From assembly GCA_021792795.1 (NCBI GenBank), contig JAJYUB010000029.1, forward strand, positions 1 through 45,558: a stretch of 45,558 nucleotides of DNA. The letters run 5' to 3'. The notes beneath the pieces were generated by a model, which worked only from the letters and a program-made list of their open reading frames with translations, was not told where the DNA came from and did not search any database. Both the position numbers and the translations under genes were made by a program. Positions 24,977 through 33,636 of this stretch are shown here, in pieces (the first letter of the stretch is position 1; every line of letters begins with the position of its first letter). The stretch is from Acidobacteriota bacterium. Lineage in GTDB: Bacteria > Acidobacteriota > Terriglobia > Terriglobales > Acidobacteriaceae.

Positions 24977-25729
24977 TCATTTGCCCTCTACAACAATGGT
25001 ATCTTCCCCGTGGACGATTTGCTGCCCAGGGATTTCCGCGTCCGGGCGGGTGTAACTCGCTGTAAGCAGGATACCCGCGCCAGGGCCCGGAGTTACCGGG
25101 GCTTTCATCGAGAAACTGCCTTCTGTCCCGACGTAATAATTGATATCTGGATCGGCTGCGTGCTTCATAATCCAGAAAGAAATATCGTGCAGATCCTTGG
25201 CCGTTAAGTCTGCGTGAGGTGGCATTTGCGCCTGTCCCCACGCTCCCGCCGATCCTTCACGAATATGCTGCGACAAGGTGTCGATCGTGGATGCGGTGTC
25301 AGGATAACGTTTAGCTATCACCGCAAAGGAGGGCCCCATCGCTCTGGACTTGAATTCGTGACAACCCAGACAATTCGACCTCATAATATCTGTCAAGCCG
25401 GAGGACTCCGGAGCTGGTGGAGGTGAATTGACATGCGCTCGAGACAAATCTGGAATGTACATCGTTTTCAGCAAGACTTCATTGGAAGGGATCTCTTGAT
25501 ATTTCGTGGACTTTCCACGGTCTGAGACCACGATCTCATAATTGACCAACGTATCCCACTTATAGATGGCTTTGTCTTTTGGAACGACGATTTTTGCCAC
25601 AGGCAATGCAGCGTCGCCCTCGGTGGTCGCTTGTGCGGATGTATTTTGGACCTTGAAGAAAGACCAAGCGACAAATGCGCCGATTGCGATCCAGCAGGAA
25701 ATGACCATAAAGCGTTTTATTCTGGACAT
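24977..25729 (-). CDS. Exported or membrane-anchored cytochrome c
   Basis: The 250-residue protein has an N-terminal membrane segment (MVISCWIAIGAFVAWSFF). A beta-type domain (about 40-95, AKIVVPKDKAIYKWDTLVNY) is followed by a class I cytochrome c domain. The heme site is CLGCH (Cys120, Cys123, His124), and QMPPHADLT holds the likely axial methionine. A further beta-rich segment follows (SFSMKAPVTPGPGAGILLTA). It starts two bases after the stop of the FAD oxidoreductase gene, so the pair is translationally coupled and the cytochrome may accept its electrons. Base composition is lower in G+C than neighbours. The donor and final acceptor are inferred. Confidence 0.85.
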   Translation of the reverse strand: MSRIKRFMVISCWIAIGAFVAWSFFKVQNTSAQATTEGDAALPVAKIVVPKDKAIYKWDTLVNYEIVVSDRGKSTKYQEIPSNEVLLKTMYIPDLSRAHVNSPPPAPESSGLTDIMRSNCLGCHEFKSRAMGPSFAVIAKRYPDTASTIDTLSQHIREGSAGAWGQAQMPPHADLTAKDLHDISFWIMKHAADPDINYYVGTEGSFSMKAPVTPGPGAGILLTASYTRPDAEIPGQQIVHGEDTIVVEGK

Positions 25730-25731
25730 CG

Positions 25732-27207
25732 CTATGCCTTGGCGATCTCGCGGGCTACCCGTTGGGCCGACCGTATACAGGATTCCATTCCGCGGCTAAG
25801 AGCATCCGCGTAGGTTCCGGCGAAATATATTCTTCCTTCCGGCTTCAGTATTTCCGGCCAGAATCTATGCATTTGCCCGATCGGGAAAGGCTCCATTTCA
25901 CAGTTCGGCGCGTGCCGATTCTGCGTCCAATCCTTGGTCAATGCCTGAACAATTGTGTCACGCTTACCCGGATACACCGTACGAAAGGCGGCCAGAACGC
26001 GTTGTGGAGTAAGGCCGCCGGGTCCATAAGCTTTTAGAATCGCCCGCGTAGTGTCCACCTCATTCGGTACCTCCCAGATGGATGAAATATCGGGGTGATC
26101 GAATTCCATATTCAAGGTTTTGAAGCCGTCGTCCAGCCAGAATTTGGAGCTGGCCTCAAATATGTAAAAAGGATGCGAAGTATAGGTCAGGTTATCGACA
26201 ACATATTGTTTTTCCGGAGAGAGGTCGGGAGAAATAGGAATATTCCTGAAGATTGTCAATGTAATGCAGTTGACAAAATAGTCCGCTTGCATCGATTTTT
26301 CCCGATCATAACCGTATTCGCGATACCTGACCGTGACGCCGTTCTCATCGTGCGTAATTCCGGTAATCGGATGAGCCAATTTGACTCGGGAGCCCAGCCG
26401 TTTGGCAAAAGCGATGGGGAGCTGTTCATTGCCCCCTTTGAGACGAAAGGTCTCACCTTCTGAGAGCGGGATGCCCCTCGACTTCATCGCGGCCAATCGC
26501 CATAGATAGTAAAGTGCGCTGGTATCTTGCCCTCTGAGATAGTCAAGCGCTCTTGGCGAGGCCCCTTGTTGCTTGTACAGATCTGCAACGGGGATGGTAT
26601 CCAGGTGATCATAGCCGATGCCGAAAGGCCGATAGGGATCGCGAAATTTCTCCACGTAGTGACCGAGGTAAAATCCGGTGAGTTCGTACCACGGATGCTT
26701 CGAGAGAAATTCGGTCTCTCGCTGGTTGAATCCAAGGCTTCTCAGTACCTGTGGGTTGGCCAGCATTTCCTCGGTATAGAACTTACCGCCCATCATCGTG
26801 AGCATGCCGTTGTTGCGTGGCAGAGGAGAGCCTTCCGCGTTAGGATAGGGCAGCACAGGGAGATTGAACTCGCGCGTGTATTCAAAAAAACGCTCATAAC
26901 CGGGCTTGGTAATATGGTCGGCCCCGAAATCTGCGTACAATCCGTCAGATAATCCATCCCGCCCAGTGAACACGTGTCCACTGTAGCGTCCGGCCGCTTC
27001 CAACACCGTGACATCGCAGCCTGCCCTCATCAGTTCGCAGGCACAACACAGGCCTGTAATCCCCGCACCGCCGATAATGACTTTTTTGGATGCCGAGCGG
27101 GACGCACTTTCGACTTTCGATGCGGCAGTGGCTGCCAAGATGCCGCGGTCTATCATCGAAGCTCCAGCGCCCACTAGAAAATTTTTTAAGAATGTTCTGC
27201 GAATCAT
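25732..27207 (-). CDS. Tat-exported FAD-dependent amine oxidase-like protein
   Basis: The 491-residue product starts MIRRTFLKNFLVGAGASMID, a twin-arginine (RRTFLK) signal. It has a Rossmann dinucleotide motif (IIGGAGITGLCCACELMRAG, about 47-66) and an FAD-binding end (GRIYFAGTYADALSRGMESC). Long regions resemble flavin monoamine oxidase/protoporphyrinogen oxidase-like enzymes (PNAEGSPLPRNNGM, FYTEEMLANPQVLRSLG). Substrate is unknown. ATG 27207 is chosen over 27273 because AGAGG precedes it and the Tat motif starts there. It is coupled to the cytochrome c gene. Whether it is an oxidase or a dehydrogenase cannot be told from sequence. Confidence 0.83.
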   Translation of the reverse strand: MIRRTFLKNFLVGAGASMIDRGILAATAASKVESASRSASKKVIIGGAGITGLCCACELMRAGCDVTVLEAAGRYSGHVFTGRDGLSDGLYADFGADHITKPGYERFFEYTREFNLPVLPYPNAEGSPLPRNNGMLTMMGGKFYTEEMLANPQVLRSLGFNQRETEFLSKHPWYELTGFYLGHYVEKFRDPYRPFGIGYDHLDTIPVADLYKQQGASPRALDYLRGQDTSALYYLWRLAAMKSRGIPLSEGETFRLKGGNEQLPIAFAKRLGSRVKLAHPITGITHDENGVTVRYREYGYDREKSMQADYFVNCITLTIFRNIPISPDLSPEKQYVVDNLTYTSHPFYIFEASSKFWLDDGFKTLNMEFDHPDISSIWEVPNEVDTTRAILKAYGPGGLTPQRVLAAFRTVYPGKRDTIVQALTKDWTQNRHAPNCEMEPFPIGQMHRFWPEILKPEGRIYFAGTYADALSRGMESCIRSAQRVAREIAKA

Positions 27208-27346
27208 TGGAGCACCTCTTGCGGAAACCGGGGCCGTGGCATTAGGCGGCCTCGTAATTGGAACTGTCATCACGCGCCGGCGTCATACCGTTGATGATCT
27301 GACCGGGTCTATCGGTTTCCATCTACGGACACTGGTTTCCTTGGGT

Positions 27347-27625
27347 TTACGGAAGCGGATCGCGGAACCTTTTGGAGTCAGCTTTTGACGTGTATTTCTT
27401 ATCCGTTGCAAAATCCAACCACCATTGGGGACGGGTAGACATTTTTCCTGCGCGGAAGAAGGTATATGCCGCGTAAGCGACAGAAAAAAGGATTGCGCCA
27501 AGACAGAGGATGTTGGTAGCAAGATCGGACGATGAGGTATGGCGCAGTCCGATCCATATCAGAAGAAAAAGGGCCATATAGACGAGAATGAATTGCATCC
27601 AGGTTTGCCGCAACGGCTTCCTCAT
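27347..27625 (-). CDS. Small two-helix membrane protein
   Basis: This 92-residue protein has two hydrophobic segments ([19 protein letters not shown] and [20 protein letters not shown]) and a basic C-terminal tail ([20 protein letters not shown]). GGAGG lies about 8 bases before the ATG at 27625. It begins 5 bases after etfA, on the same strand. I do not recognise the family. Position suggests it supports membrane docking of the neighbouring electron-transfer proteins; this is inference only. Confidence 0.65.
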   Translation of the reverse strand: MRKPLRQTWMQFILVYMALFLLIWIGLRHTSSSDLATNILCLGAILFSVAYAAYTFFRAGKMSTRPQWWLDFATDKKYTSKADSKRFRDPLP

Positions 27626-27630
27626 GAAGG

Positions 27631-28623
27631 TTACCCTCCCGCTTTGGCCTTCTTGATCTCTTCAATCAACGGCGGCACGATGTCGAAGAGGTTGGCGACC
27701 ACGCCGATGTCGGCAATCTCAAAGATCGGAGCCTCGGCATCTTTGTTGATGGCGACGATGGTGCGCGAGCCTTTCATGCCGACGATATGCTGGATCGCTC
27801 CGCTGATGCCAAGCGAGATATAAAGCTTGGGCGCAATGGTCTGGCCGGAACTGCCGACCTGCCGGTCGAGCGGCAGCCAGCCCGCATCGCAAATAGGCCG
27901 CGAGGCCGCTATGTCGCCGCCCAGCAATTTTGCCAATTCCTCCGCCATCGCCAGATTTTTTTGTTCCTTGATGCCGCGGCCGACGGCGACGATCACTTGC
28001 GACTGAGAAAGATCGACGGTCTGCCTGGCCTCTTTGAACACCTCGTGCGGCTGCACTCGGACCACACCGTCCGGTACGGTGACGTGCATGGTCTCAACCA
28101 ACGCGGCCCCGGATTCGACCATGTCGCCGCGAAATGCCGCGTTCTGAAAGGTTGCCATCCAAAGCGGCCCGTCGTCGCTAAAGGAAACGTCGGCGACGAA
28201 TTTTCCCTGGAACATCTGCCGGGTAAATAGCAGCTTGCCGTTCTCGTATTTGTAGCCGATGGCATCGGGGATGACCGTCTTGCCCAGCGCCAGGGCGAGT
28301 CGAGGCGCAAAGTCCCGCACCTGATAGGTGTGCGGCATCAGCACCAGTTTCGACTGCTTGCCGGCGAGAAATTCCTTCAATACATGGACGTATCCATCCG
28401 AGGTGTACGCAGCCAGTTGAGGAGATTCGATGGCATAGACCTTGGCAGCTTTCTTGCCTGCCAACTCCTCGGCAATCGCGGCGATGCCGCTGCCAAACAC
28501 GGCAATCTCCACCTGCCAGCCCGCGTCTTTGGCGATGGCCTGCGCGGCGGCGACGGTTTCCAAAGAGACGCGGTTCAGCTTCGCTTGCTGCTGTTCAACG
28601 ACAACCAGGATGGTTTCATGCAT
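27631..28623 (-). CDS. etfA: Electron transfer flavoprotein, alpha subunit
   Basis: EtfA binds FAD and forms a heterodimer with EtfB that passes electrons from dehydrogenases to the membrane. The C-terminal FAD-binding domain is clear: [39 protein letters not shown] and [20 protein letters not shown]. The N-terminal Rossmann-like domain starts [10 protein letters not shown]. Length is 330 residues, normal for the family. ATG 28623 is preferred over TTG 28632. etfB is 1.2 kb upstream on the same strand, separated by a small membrane-protein gene, unlike the usual adjacent arrangement. Confidence 0.95.
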   Translation of the reverse strand: MHETILVVVEQQQAKLNRVSLETVAAAQAIAKDAGWQVEIAVFGSGIAAIAEELAGKKAAKVYAIESPQLAAYTSDGYVHVLKEFLAGKQSKLVLMPHTYQVRDFAPRLALALGKTVIPDAIGYKYENGKLLFTRQMFQGKFVADVSFSDDGPLWMATFQNAAFRGDMVESGAALVETMHVTVPDGVVRVQPHEVFKEARQTVDLSQSQVIVAVGRGIKEQKNLAMAEELAKLLGGDIAASRPICDAGWLPLDRQVGSSGQTIAPKLYISLGISGAIQHIVGMKGSRTIVAINKDAEAPIFEIADIGVVANLFDIVPPLIEEIKKAKAGG

Positions 28624-28687
28624 AGGGCTCAATTCCGAAAATCAGAAGCGGCCTGGGCGGATGAGTCCGCCTGCAGGAAATTCGCTT

Positions 28688-28966
28688 CTAGTCGAATTCG
28701 GGACTGCCCTTGCGCAGTGCGGTGCCGACTGTCAGGCAGGCGATCGAAAGCGTGCCCGCAACGATCATGTAATAACCCATGGGATGGATCCAGCCCGGCC
28801 CGTAGGTGAAATCCTGGCCAGCCCAGACCGTCAACAACGTGGCCATGATCCCCAAAATTCCGCCCATCACTTGCAACATCAGGCCACGGAAGCGGCGCTT
28901 GTCGAGTGCGGCCACCTGGTCCGGCGTCAGGTCGCGTTCTTCGGGAGGCAACAACATATTTGGCAT
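28688..28966 (-). CDS. Small membrane protein between etfB and etfA
   Basis: The 92-residue product has a charged N-terminus (LPPEERDLTPDQVAALDKRR) and two membrane segments (MLQVMGGILGIMATLLTVWA and YYMIVAGTLSIACLTVGTAL). GGAG precedes the ATG at 28966. The family is not recognised. It lies 74 bases after etfB and 64 before etfA on the same strand. A role in anchoring the ETF at the membrane is possible but unproven. Confidence 0.65.
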   Translation of the reverse strand: MPNMLLPPEERDLTPDQVAALDKRRFRGLMLQVMGGILGIMATLLTVWAGQDFTYGPGWIHPMGYYMIVAGTLSIACLTVGTALRKGSPEFD

Positions 28967-29040
28967 CGGTTCGTTTCTCCTTGCATTCCTTCTCAGGGGA
29001 GGAAGGTTGGCTTCCCCGTTCCCTATTCACCCATCATTTA

Positions 29041-29811
29041 TTAAATCACGCCGACCTCATTGCGAAGTACATCGACCAGTTTTTTTGCAATCTCCGCCGG
29101 CGGGCCTTGCAGCATCTGTGTCTGCTTCTGTTTCGTCGGTAGGTACAGCCTCTCAATCGTCTGCAAATTCGTGCCCAACTTGCCTTTGAGATCGGCCCGC
29201 GTCCACTGCTGCAGGGGCTTGTTCCGGGCCTGCTTGATGCCCATCAAGGTGGCATAGCGCAACTTGTTGATTCCGCTTTGGATGGTCAGCACGCATGGCA
29301 ATGGCATGTCGATCCACTGAAACTGCCCGGCTTCCAGTTCGCGCTTCAGGCGCAGCCCGGTTTCCGTCTTTTCAATGCCGATGATGATGGTGGCGTGGGG
29401 CCAACCGAGAATTTCTGCCAGTAAAACGCCAGTCTGCGCGAAGCCGTAATCGTCCGATTGCAGGCCAGTGAAGATCATGTCGAAGGACTGCCCTTCGATG
29501 GCTGCCGCAATGGCGCGAGCGGTGCTGACAGCATCCAGGGCGACAAACGAATCGTCGGCCAGATGAATGGCGCGGTCGGCCCCTTTGGCCAGCGCCTCGC
29601 GCAACACCTGCTGCGACCGGGCTGGACCAACGGTAATGACGACCACCTCGCCGCCGTGCTTCTCTTTCTGCTGCAAGGCTTCTTCCAGCGCGTAGGCGTC
29701 CGGCTCGTTCACTTCGTAGGAGACGTCCTCGCGAATCCAGGTGCCCGCCTCATTCAGCTTGAGCGGCGCGTCTTTCTGCGGGACCTGCTTGATGCAAACC
29801 AGAATTTTCAT
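29041..29811 (-). CDS. etfB: Electron transfer flavoprotein, beta subunit
   Basis: EtfB pairs with EtfA. The 256-residue product begins MKILVCIKQVPQKDAPLKLN and shows the family pattern NEPDAYALEEALQQKEKHGG, VVITVGP, LREALAKGADRAIHL and LQSDDYGFAQTGVLLAEILG. GINKLRYATLMGIKQARNKP is the usual C-terminal ETF-beta signature. About 84 bases upstream is the KDPG aldolase gene on the same strand, so the run may be read through. The dehydrogenase partner is not in the window. Confidence 0.95.
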   Translation of the reverse strand: MKILVCIKQVPQKDAPLKLNEAGTWIREDVSYEVNEPDAYALEEALQQKEKHGGEVVVITVGPARSQQVLREALAKGADRAIHLADDSFVALDAVSTARAIAAAIEGQSFDMIFTGLQSDDYGFAQTGVLLAEILGWPHATIIIGIEKTETGLRLKRELEAGQFQWIDMPLPCVLTIQSGINKLRYATLMGIKQARNKPLQQWTRADLKGKLGTNLQTIERLYLPTKQKQTQMLQGPPAEIAKKLVDVLRNEVGVI

Positions 29812-29895
29812 GTGTTGTGGGTGACTGGGCTAGTGTATCGAAGTGCGCGAACCTTGGTCGAGGGGTGAGGTGACAGACCCCGTGATGGCTTCGTT

Positions 29896-30552
29896 TTAGC
29901 TTGCGCCGCGAAATTTTTTGACGATGCCGATGTATTTCTGCGCGTTTTCTGTGATCACGCTGGCGCGGCCTTCGCGGGCGGCCTTCGCATCGACCAGATC
30001 GCCGCCCACACCCAGCGCAAACGCGCCCGCAGCGAGGAATTCCTCAGCGGTGCTGAGCGAAACGCCGCCGGTGGGGATGAGTTGAATCTGCGGCAGCGGG
30101 CCTTGCAGCGCTCTCAGGTATTTTGCGCCGCCAACAGCGCTGCATGGAAACACCTTGACGACGTCAGCGCCTGCCTGCCACGCAGTGACAATTTCGGTGG
30201 GCGTCAACGCGCCCGGAATGATGGGAACGCTGTAACGGCGGCATAGCTCGATGGTGCGCAGATCCAGCGCCGGACTGACGATAAATTGTGCTCCCGCAAG
30301 AATGCAGTTGCGAGCGGTCTCGGCGTCGAGCACCGTGCCCGCGCCGAGCAGCAATTTTTCGCCGTGATGATTCGCCAACTGCTCGATGACGCGGATCGCG
30401 CCGGGTACGGTCATCGTCACTTCCAGGATGTTGACGCCGCCTGCCATGATGGCGTCGGCGATAGCGATCGCCTCTTCCGCGGAGGAGGCGCGAAGCACAG
30501 GAACCAGGCCCAGCTCGTGCATGTGCTGCATGATTTTACTTTTGTCCATCAA
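29896..30552 (-). CDS. eda: KDPG/KHG aldolase
   Basis: This aldolase splits 2-keto-3-deoxy-6-phosphogluconate into pyruvate and glyceraldehyde-3-phosphate, closing the Entner-Doudoroff route. In the 218-residue protein, VPVLRASSAEEAIAIADAI with the LEVTMTVPGA strand, the LGAGTVLDAE segment, and VVKVFPCSAVGG (Schiff-base lysine near 134) are all present. IPTGGVSLSTAEEFLAAGA completes the barrel. ATG 30552 fits. It sits 36 bases downstream of the KDG kinase gene. Confidence 0.95.
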   Translation of the reverse strand: MMDKSKIMQHMHELGLVPVLRASSAEEAIAIADAIMAGGVNILEVTMTVPGAIRVIEQLANHHGEKLLLGAGTVLDAETARNCILAGAQFIVSPALDLRTIELCRRYSVPIIPGALTPTEIVTAWQAGADVVKVFPCSAVGGAKYLRALQGPLPQIQLIPTGGVSLSTAEEFLAAGAFALGVGGDLVDAKAAREGRASVITENAQKYIGIVKKFRGAS

Positions 30553-30588
30553 AGTTCTCCTTGTTTCCTCGCGCGCTCGGGTGCAGCG

Positions 30589-31698
30589 CTATCGAATGAC
30601 CCGCGCGCTGGCGCCGCGCATCAGTCGCTCGACTTCGTCGAAAGTTGCCATGGTGGTGTCGCCGGGGGTGGTCATCGCCAGGGCTCCATGGGCGCAGCCG
30701 CAATCGACGGCCCACTGCGGGCCTTTGCCGCAAAGCAGTCCGTAAATTAATCCTGATGCGAAGGAATCCCCGCCGCCGACGCGATCGAAGATTTCCAGAT
30801 CGGGCATGGGCCGCGCTTCATAGAACTCGCCATCGCAATAGCAGATCGCGCCCCAATCGTTGCGGGTCGCGGTTTTCGCGTGGCGCAGCGTGGTTCCCAC
30901 AACGCGGAAGTTTGGATACTCAGCCACTGCATGATGAATCATGGCGCGAAACTGCGCCGTGTCCAGGTCGGCGAGATTGTCATCGACTCCCTTGATCTCA
31001 AATCCGAGCGCCGCGGTAAAGTCCTCTTCATTGCCAAGCATCACATCGACCAGGCCGGCCAGTTCCCGATTCACCTCGCAGGCGCGTTTCTTGCCGCCGA
31101 TGGATTTCCATAACGAGTCGCGATAATTCAGGTCGTAGGAAATGACGGCGCCGTGGCGATGCGCAGCCTCCATGGCCTCGCGTGCCACCAGCGGCGCCGT
31201 TTCCGATAGCGCGCAGAAGATGCCGCCGGTATGAAACCAGCGCGCTCCTTCGCGGCCGAAAATCTCCTCCCAATCGATCGTTCCCGGCTTCAACTGCGAC
31301 GCTGCCGTGTGTCCACGGTCGGAGCAGCCAAGCGCCGCGCGTACGCCAAAACCTCGCTCCGTAAAATTCAACCCATTGCGCACGGCCCGCCCAACGCCGT
31401 CGTACGGGACCCACAGCAGGTGTGAAAGGTCGACGCCACCCTGCAGCATCATGTCCTCAATCAACCGGCCGACGGGGTTGTCCGCGAGTGCGGTGACAAT
31501 GGCCGTGCGCAGATTGAAGCAGCGCCGCAGTCCTCGCGCGACATTGTATTCGCCGCCGCCTTCCCAGGCGCGGAAACTCCTTGTCGTGGCGACCCGCTCG
31601 TCGCCTGGATCCAGGCGCAGCATCACCTCGCCCAGGCTGACCAGGTCCCAGCGGCAGGCCCCACGCGGCTTCAGGTCCAGGTGCTTCGTATCGTTCAT
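30589..31698 (-). CDS. kdgK: 2-dehydro-3-deoxygluconate kinase (PfkB family)
   Basis: The 369-residue PfkB-family sugar kinase phosphorylates 2-keto-3-deoxygluconate, feeding the aldolase encoded next. PfkB features are SLGEVMLRLDPGDERV, EGGGEYNVARGLRR near the substrate site, NEEDFTAALG, and the signature DRVGGGDSFASGLIYGLLCG with the catalytic aspartate near 309. The signature reads GGGD where many relatives have GAGD. The specific substrate is inferred from the aldolase neighbour; other 2-keto sugars or aldonates remain possible. The start at 31698 has a weak GGGA site. Confidence 0.88.
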   Translation of the reverse strand: MNDTKHLDLKPRGACRWDLVSLGEVMLRLDPGDERVATTRSFRAWEGGGEYNVARGLRRCFNLRTAIVTALADNPVGRLIEDMMLQGGVDLSHLLWVPYDGVGRAVRNGLNFTERGFGVRAALGCSDRGHTAASQLKPGTIDWEEIFGREGARWFHTGGIFCALSETAPLVAREAMEAAHRHGAVISYDLNYRDSLWKSIGGKKRACEVNRELAGLVDVMLGNEEDFTAALGFEIKGVDDNLADLDTAQFRAMIHHAVAEYPNFRVVGTTLRHAKTATRNDWGAICYCDGEFYEARPMPDLEIFDRVGGGDSFASGLIYGLLCGKGPQWAVDCGCAHGALAMTTPGDTTMATFDEVERLMRGASARVIR

Positions 31699-31900
31699 TG
31701 CTGCAATCCCTTTCGTCGCTTCCCTATTCCGGCGCGTAGCCGGCGGGCTGGTTCGTTGATTCCACGCTGCCTCTCGCGAATGATCGGACTCCCCATGATA
31801 TGCGACCCTTCAATGAAAGCGAAATCAGGCCGCATAAGACGGCCTATTCCAGCGGGTCCAGCCCCGTTGCCATCGCACTTGTGAAAAACTTATAGAAGAT

Positions 31901-33526
31901 ATGATTTCCGTCAGCAACGTAAGCATGCGCTATGGATCGAAGATCCTGTTTGAAGATGTATCCACCACCTTTACCGCCGGTCGCCGCTATGGCCTGACCG
32001 GCCCCAACGGAGCGGGCAAAACCACCTTTATGAAAGTCCTCAGCGGAGACCTCGATCCGCAGAAGGGCGTCGTGGTGCGTCCTAAGAAACTGGGCGTCCT
32101 GCGTCAGGACCAGTATGCGTTCGACGCGTATCGCGTCATCGATACCGTCATCATGGGCAACAAAGGTCTGTGGGCGGCTCTGGAAGAGCGCGACCGGATC
32201 TACGAGAAGCATGAATTGGATGATGCCGATGGAATGCGTCTGGGCGAGCTGGAAGGCATCGTCGGCGAAGAGGATGGATATACCGCCGAAAGCGATGCCG
32301 CAATCCTGCTGCAAGGACTCGACATTGCAAACGATGTCCACGAGCGCAAGATGGGCGAATTGCAAGGCGGCCAGAAGATGCGTATCCTGCTGGCGCAGGC
32401 GCTGTTTGGCAATCCGCAGGCCCTGCTGCTGGATGAGCCGACGAACTATCTCGATCTCGATTCCATCCACTGGTTGGAAGACTTTCTGACGCACCGCGAA
32501 GGCACGCTGATCACGATTTCGCACGATCGATATTTTCTGAACAATGTTTGCACGCATATCGCCGACATCGATTATCAGACGATCATCACCTACACCGGCG
32601 GGTACGACGATATGGTGCTGGCCAAAACGCAGGTGCGGACGCGCCTGGAAGCGCAGAATGAGGAACGCGAAAAGAAGATTGCCCAACTGAATGAATTTAT
32701 CGCGCGATTTTCTGCCGGCACCCGGTCCAGCCAGGTGACCTCCCGCAAGAAGGAAGTGGAGCGTCTGCAAACCAGCGAGCTGGCGCGGTCGAACATCGCG
32801 CGGCCGTACATCCGCTTCGACCAACTGCGTCCTTCCGGCAAGCACATTCTGGAAGCGGAAGGCGTGCGCAAGGCGTATGGGGATCATGTTGTCATCGATG
32901 GATTCACCGCATCCGTGACTCGCGGCGAAAAGATTTGTCTGATCGGCCGCAACGGCCAGGGAAAAACCACGCTGGTCAAGGCGCTGTTGGCCCACGCTCC
33001 CCATGTGCATCACATGCCAGGAGAAAACCCCCGCAACGACATCGACAGCGGCAAGGTGAAGTGGGGGCATGAGGCGCAGATCGGTTACTTCGCGCAGGAC
33101 CACACCGCGACCATTGAAAAAGGAACAACGGCGGCGGACTGGCTGCATCAATTCGATCCCAAGGCCACAAAGGAAGACATTCGCGGCGTTCTGGGCCAAA
33201 TGCTGTTCAGCGGAGAAGAAGGTCTAAAGCCCACTGAAGCGTTGTCGGGCGGGGAGGCAGCCCGGCTGTTGTTCTGTAGGCTGATGATGCAGAAGCCGAA
33301 TTTCCTCATCTTCGACGAACCGACGAACCACCTCGACCTGGAAGCCATCAACGCGCTGAACCAGGCGCTGCAGAAGTATGAAGGCACGGTCCTGCTGGTC
33401 ACGCACGATCAGGAACTGATTGACGAGGTGGCGACCCGCATCTGGAACTTTGAAGACCACAAAATTGAGGACTTCAAGGGGCCGTATGCGGAGTTCTTGC
33501 AGTCTCGTATAGCCGTGTCGCGATAA
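31901..33526 (+). CDS. ybiT: ABC-F ATPase, YbiT subgroup
   Basis: The 541-residue double-ATPase begins MISVSNVSMRYGSKILFEDV, as in E. coli YbiT. Domain 1 has GPNGAGKTT, the altered signature LQGGQKMRILLAQALF and LLLDEPTNYLD. The linker carries RFSAGTRSSQVTSRKKEVER. Domain 2 has GRNGQGKTT, LSGGEAARLLFCRLMMQKPN and LIFDEPTNHLD. The subgroup assignment rests on similarity along the whole length. ABC-F proteins act on ribosomes rather than as transporters. No clear terminator was seen before the next gene on the same strand. Confidence 0.93.
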   Translation: MISVSNVSMRYGSKILFEDVSTTFTAGRRYGLTGPNGAGKTTFMKVLSGDLDPQKGVVVRPKKLGVLRQDQYAFDAYRVIDTVIMGNKGLWAALEERDRIYEKHELDDADGMRLGELEGIVGEEDGYTAESDAAILLQGLDIANDVHERKMGELQGGQKMRILLAQALFGNPQALLLDEPTNYLDLDSIHWLEDFLTHREGTLITISHDRYFLNNVCTHIADIDYQTIITYTGGYDDMVLAKTQVRTRLEAQNEEREKKIAQLNEFIARFSAGTRSSQVTSRKKEVERLQTSELARSNIARPYIRFDQLRPSGKHILEAEGVRKAYGDHVVIDGFTASVTRGEKICLIGRNGQGKTTLVKALLAHAPHVHHMPGENPRNDIDSGKVKWGHEAQIGYFAQDHTATIEKGTTAADWLHQFDPKATKEDIRGVLGQMLFSGEEGLKPTEALSGGEAARLLFCRLMMQKPNFLIFDEPTNHLDLEAINALNQALQKYEGTVLLVTHDQELIDEVATRIWNFEDHKIEDFKGPYAEFLQSRIAVSR

Positions 33527-33636
33527 ACTTGCGTCTCTCCGCGAATAGCAGGGTGACGTAAATCGGCGAGTTACGTCCATAGTGTGCGGCTTTGTTCGTG
33601 TGCGGCATTGGCCCGCGAGTTTCCTGGAGAGAAAGA

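Noticed and set aside
31827-31845. Terminator or operator hairpin before ybiT (AGGCCG/CGGCCT)
   Set aside because: A six-base stem without a U tract, too common in this G+C range to claim.
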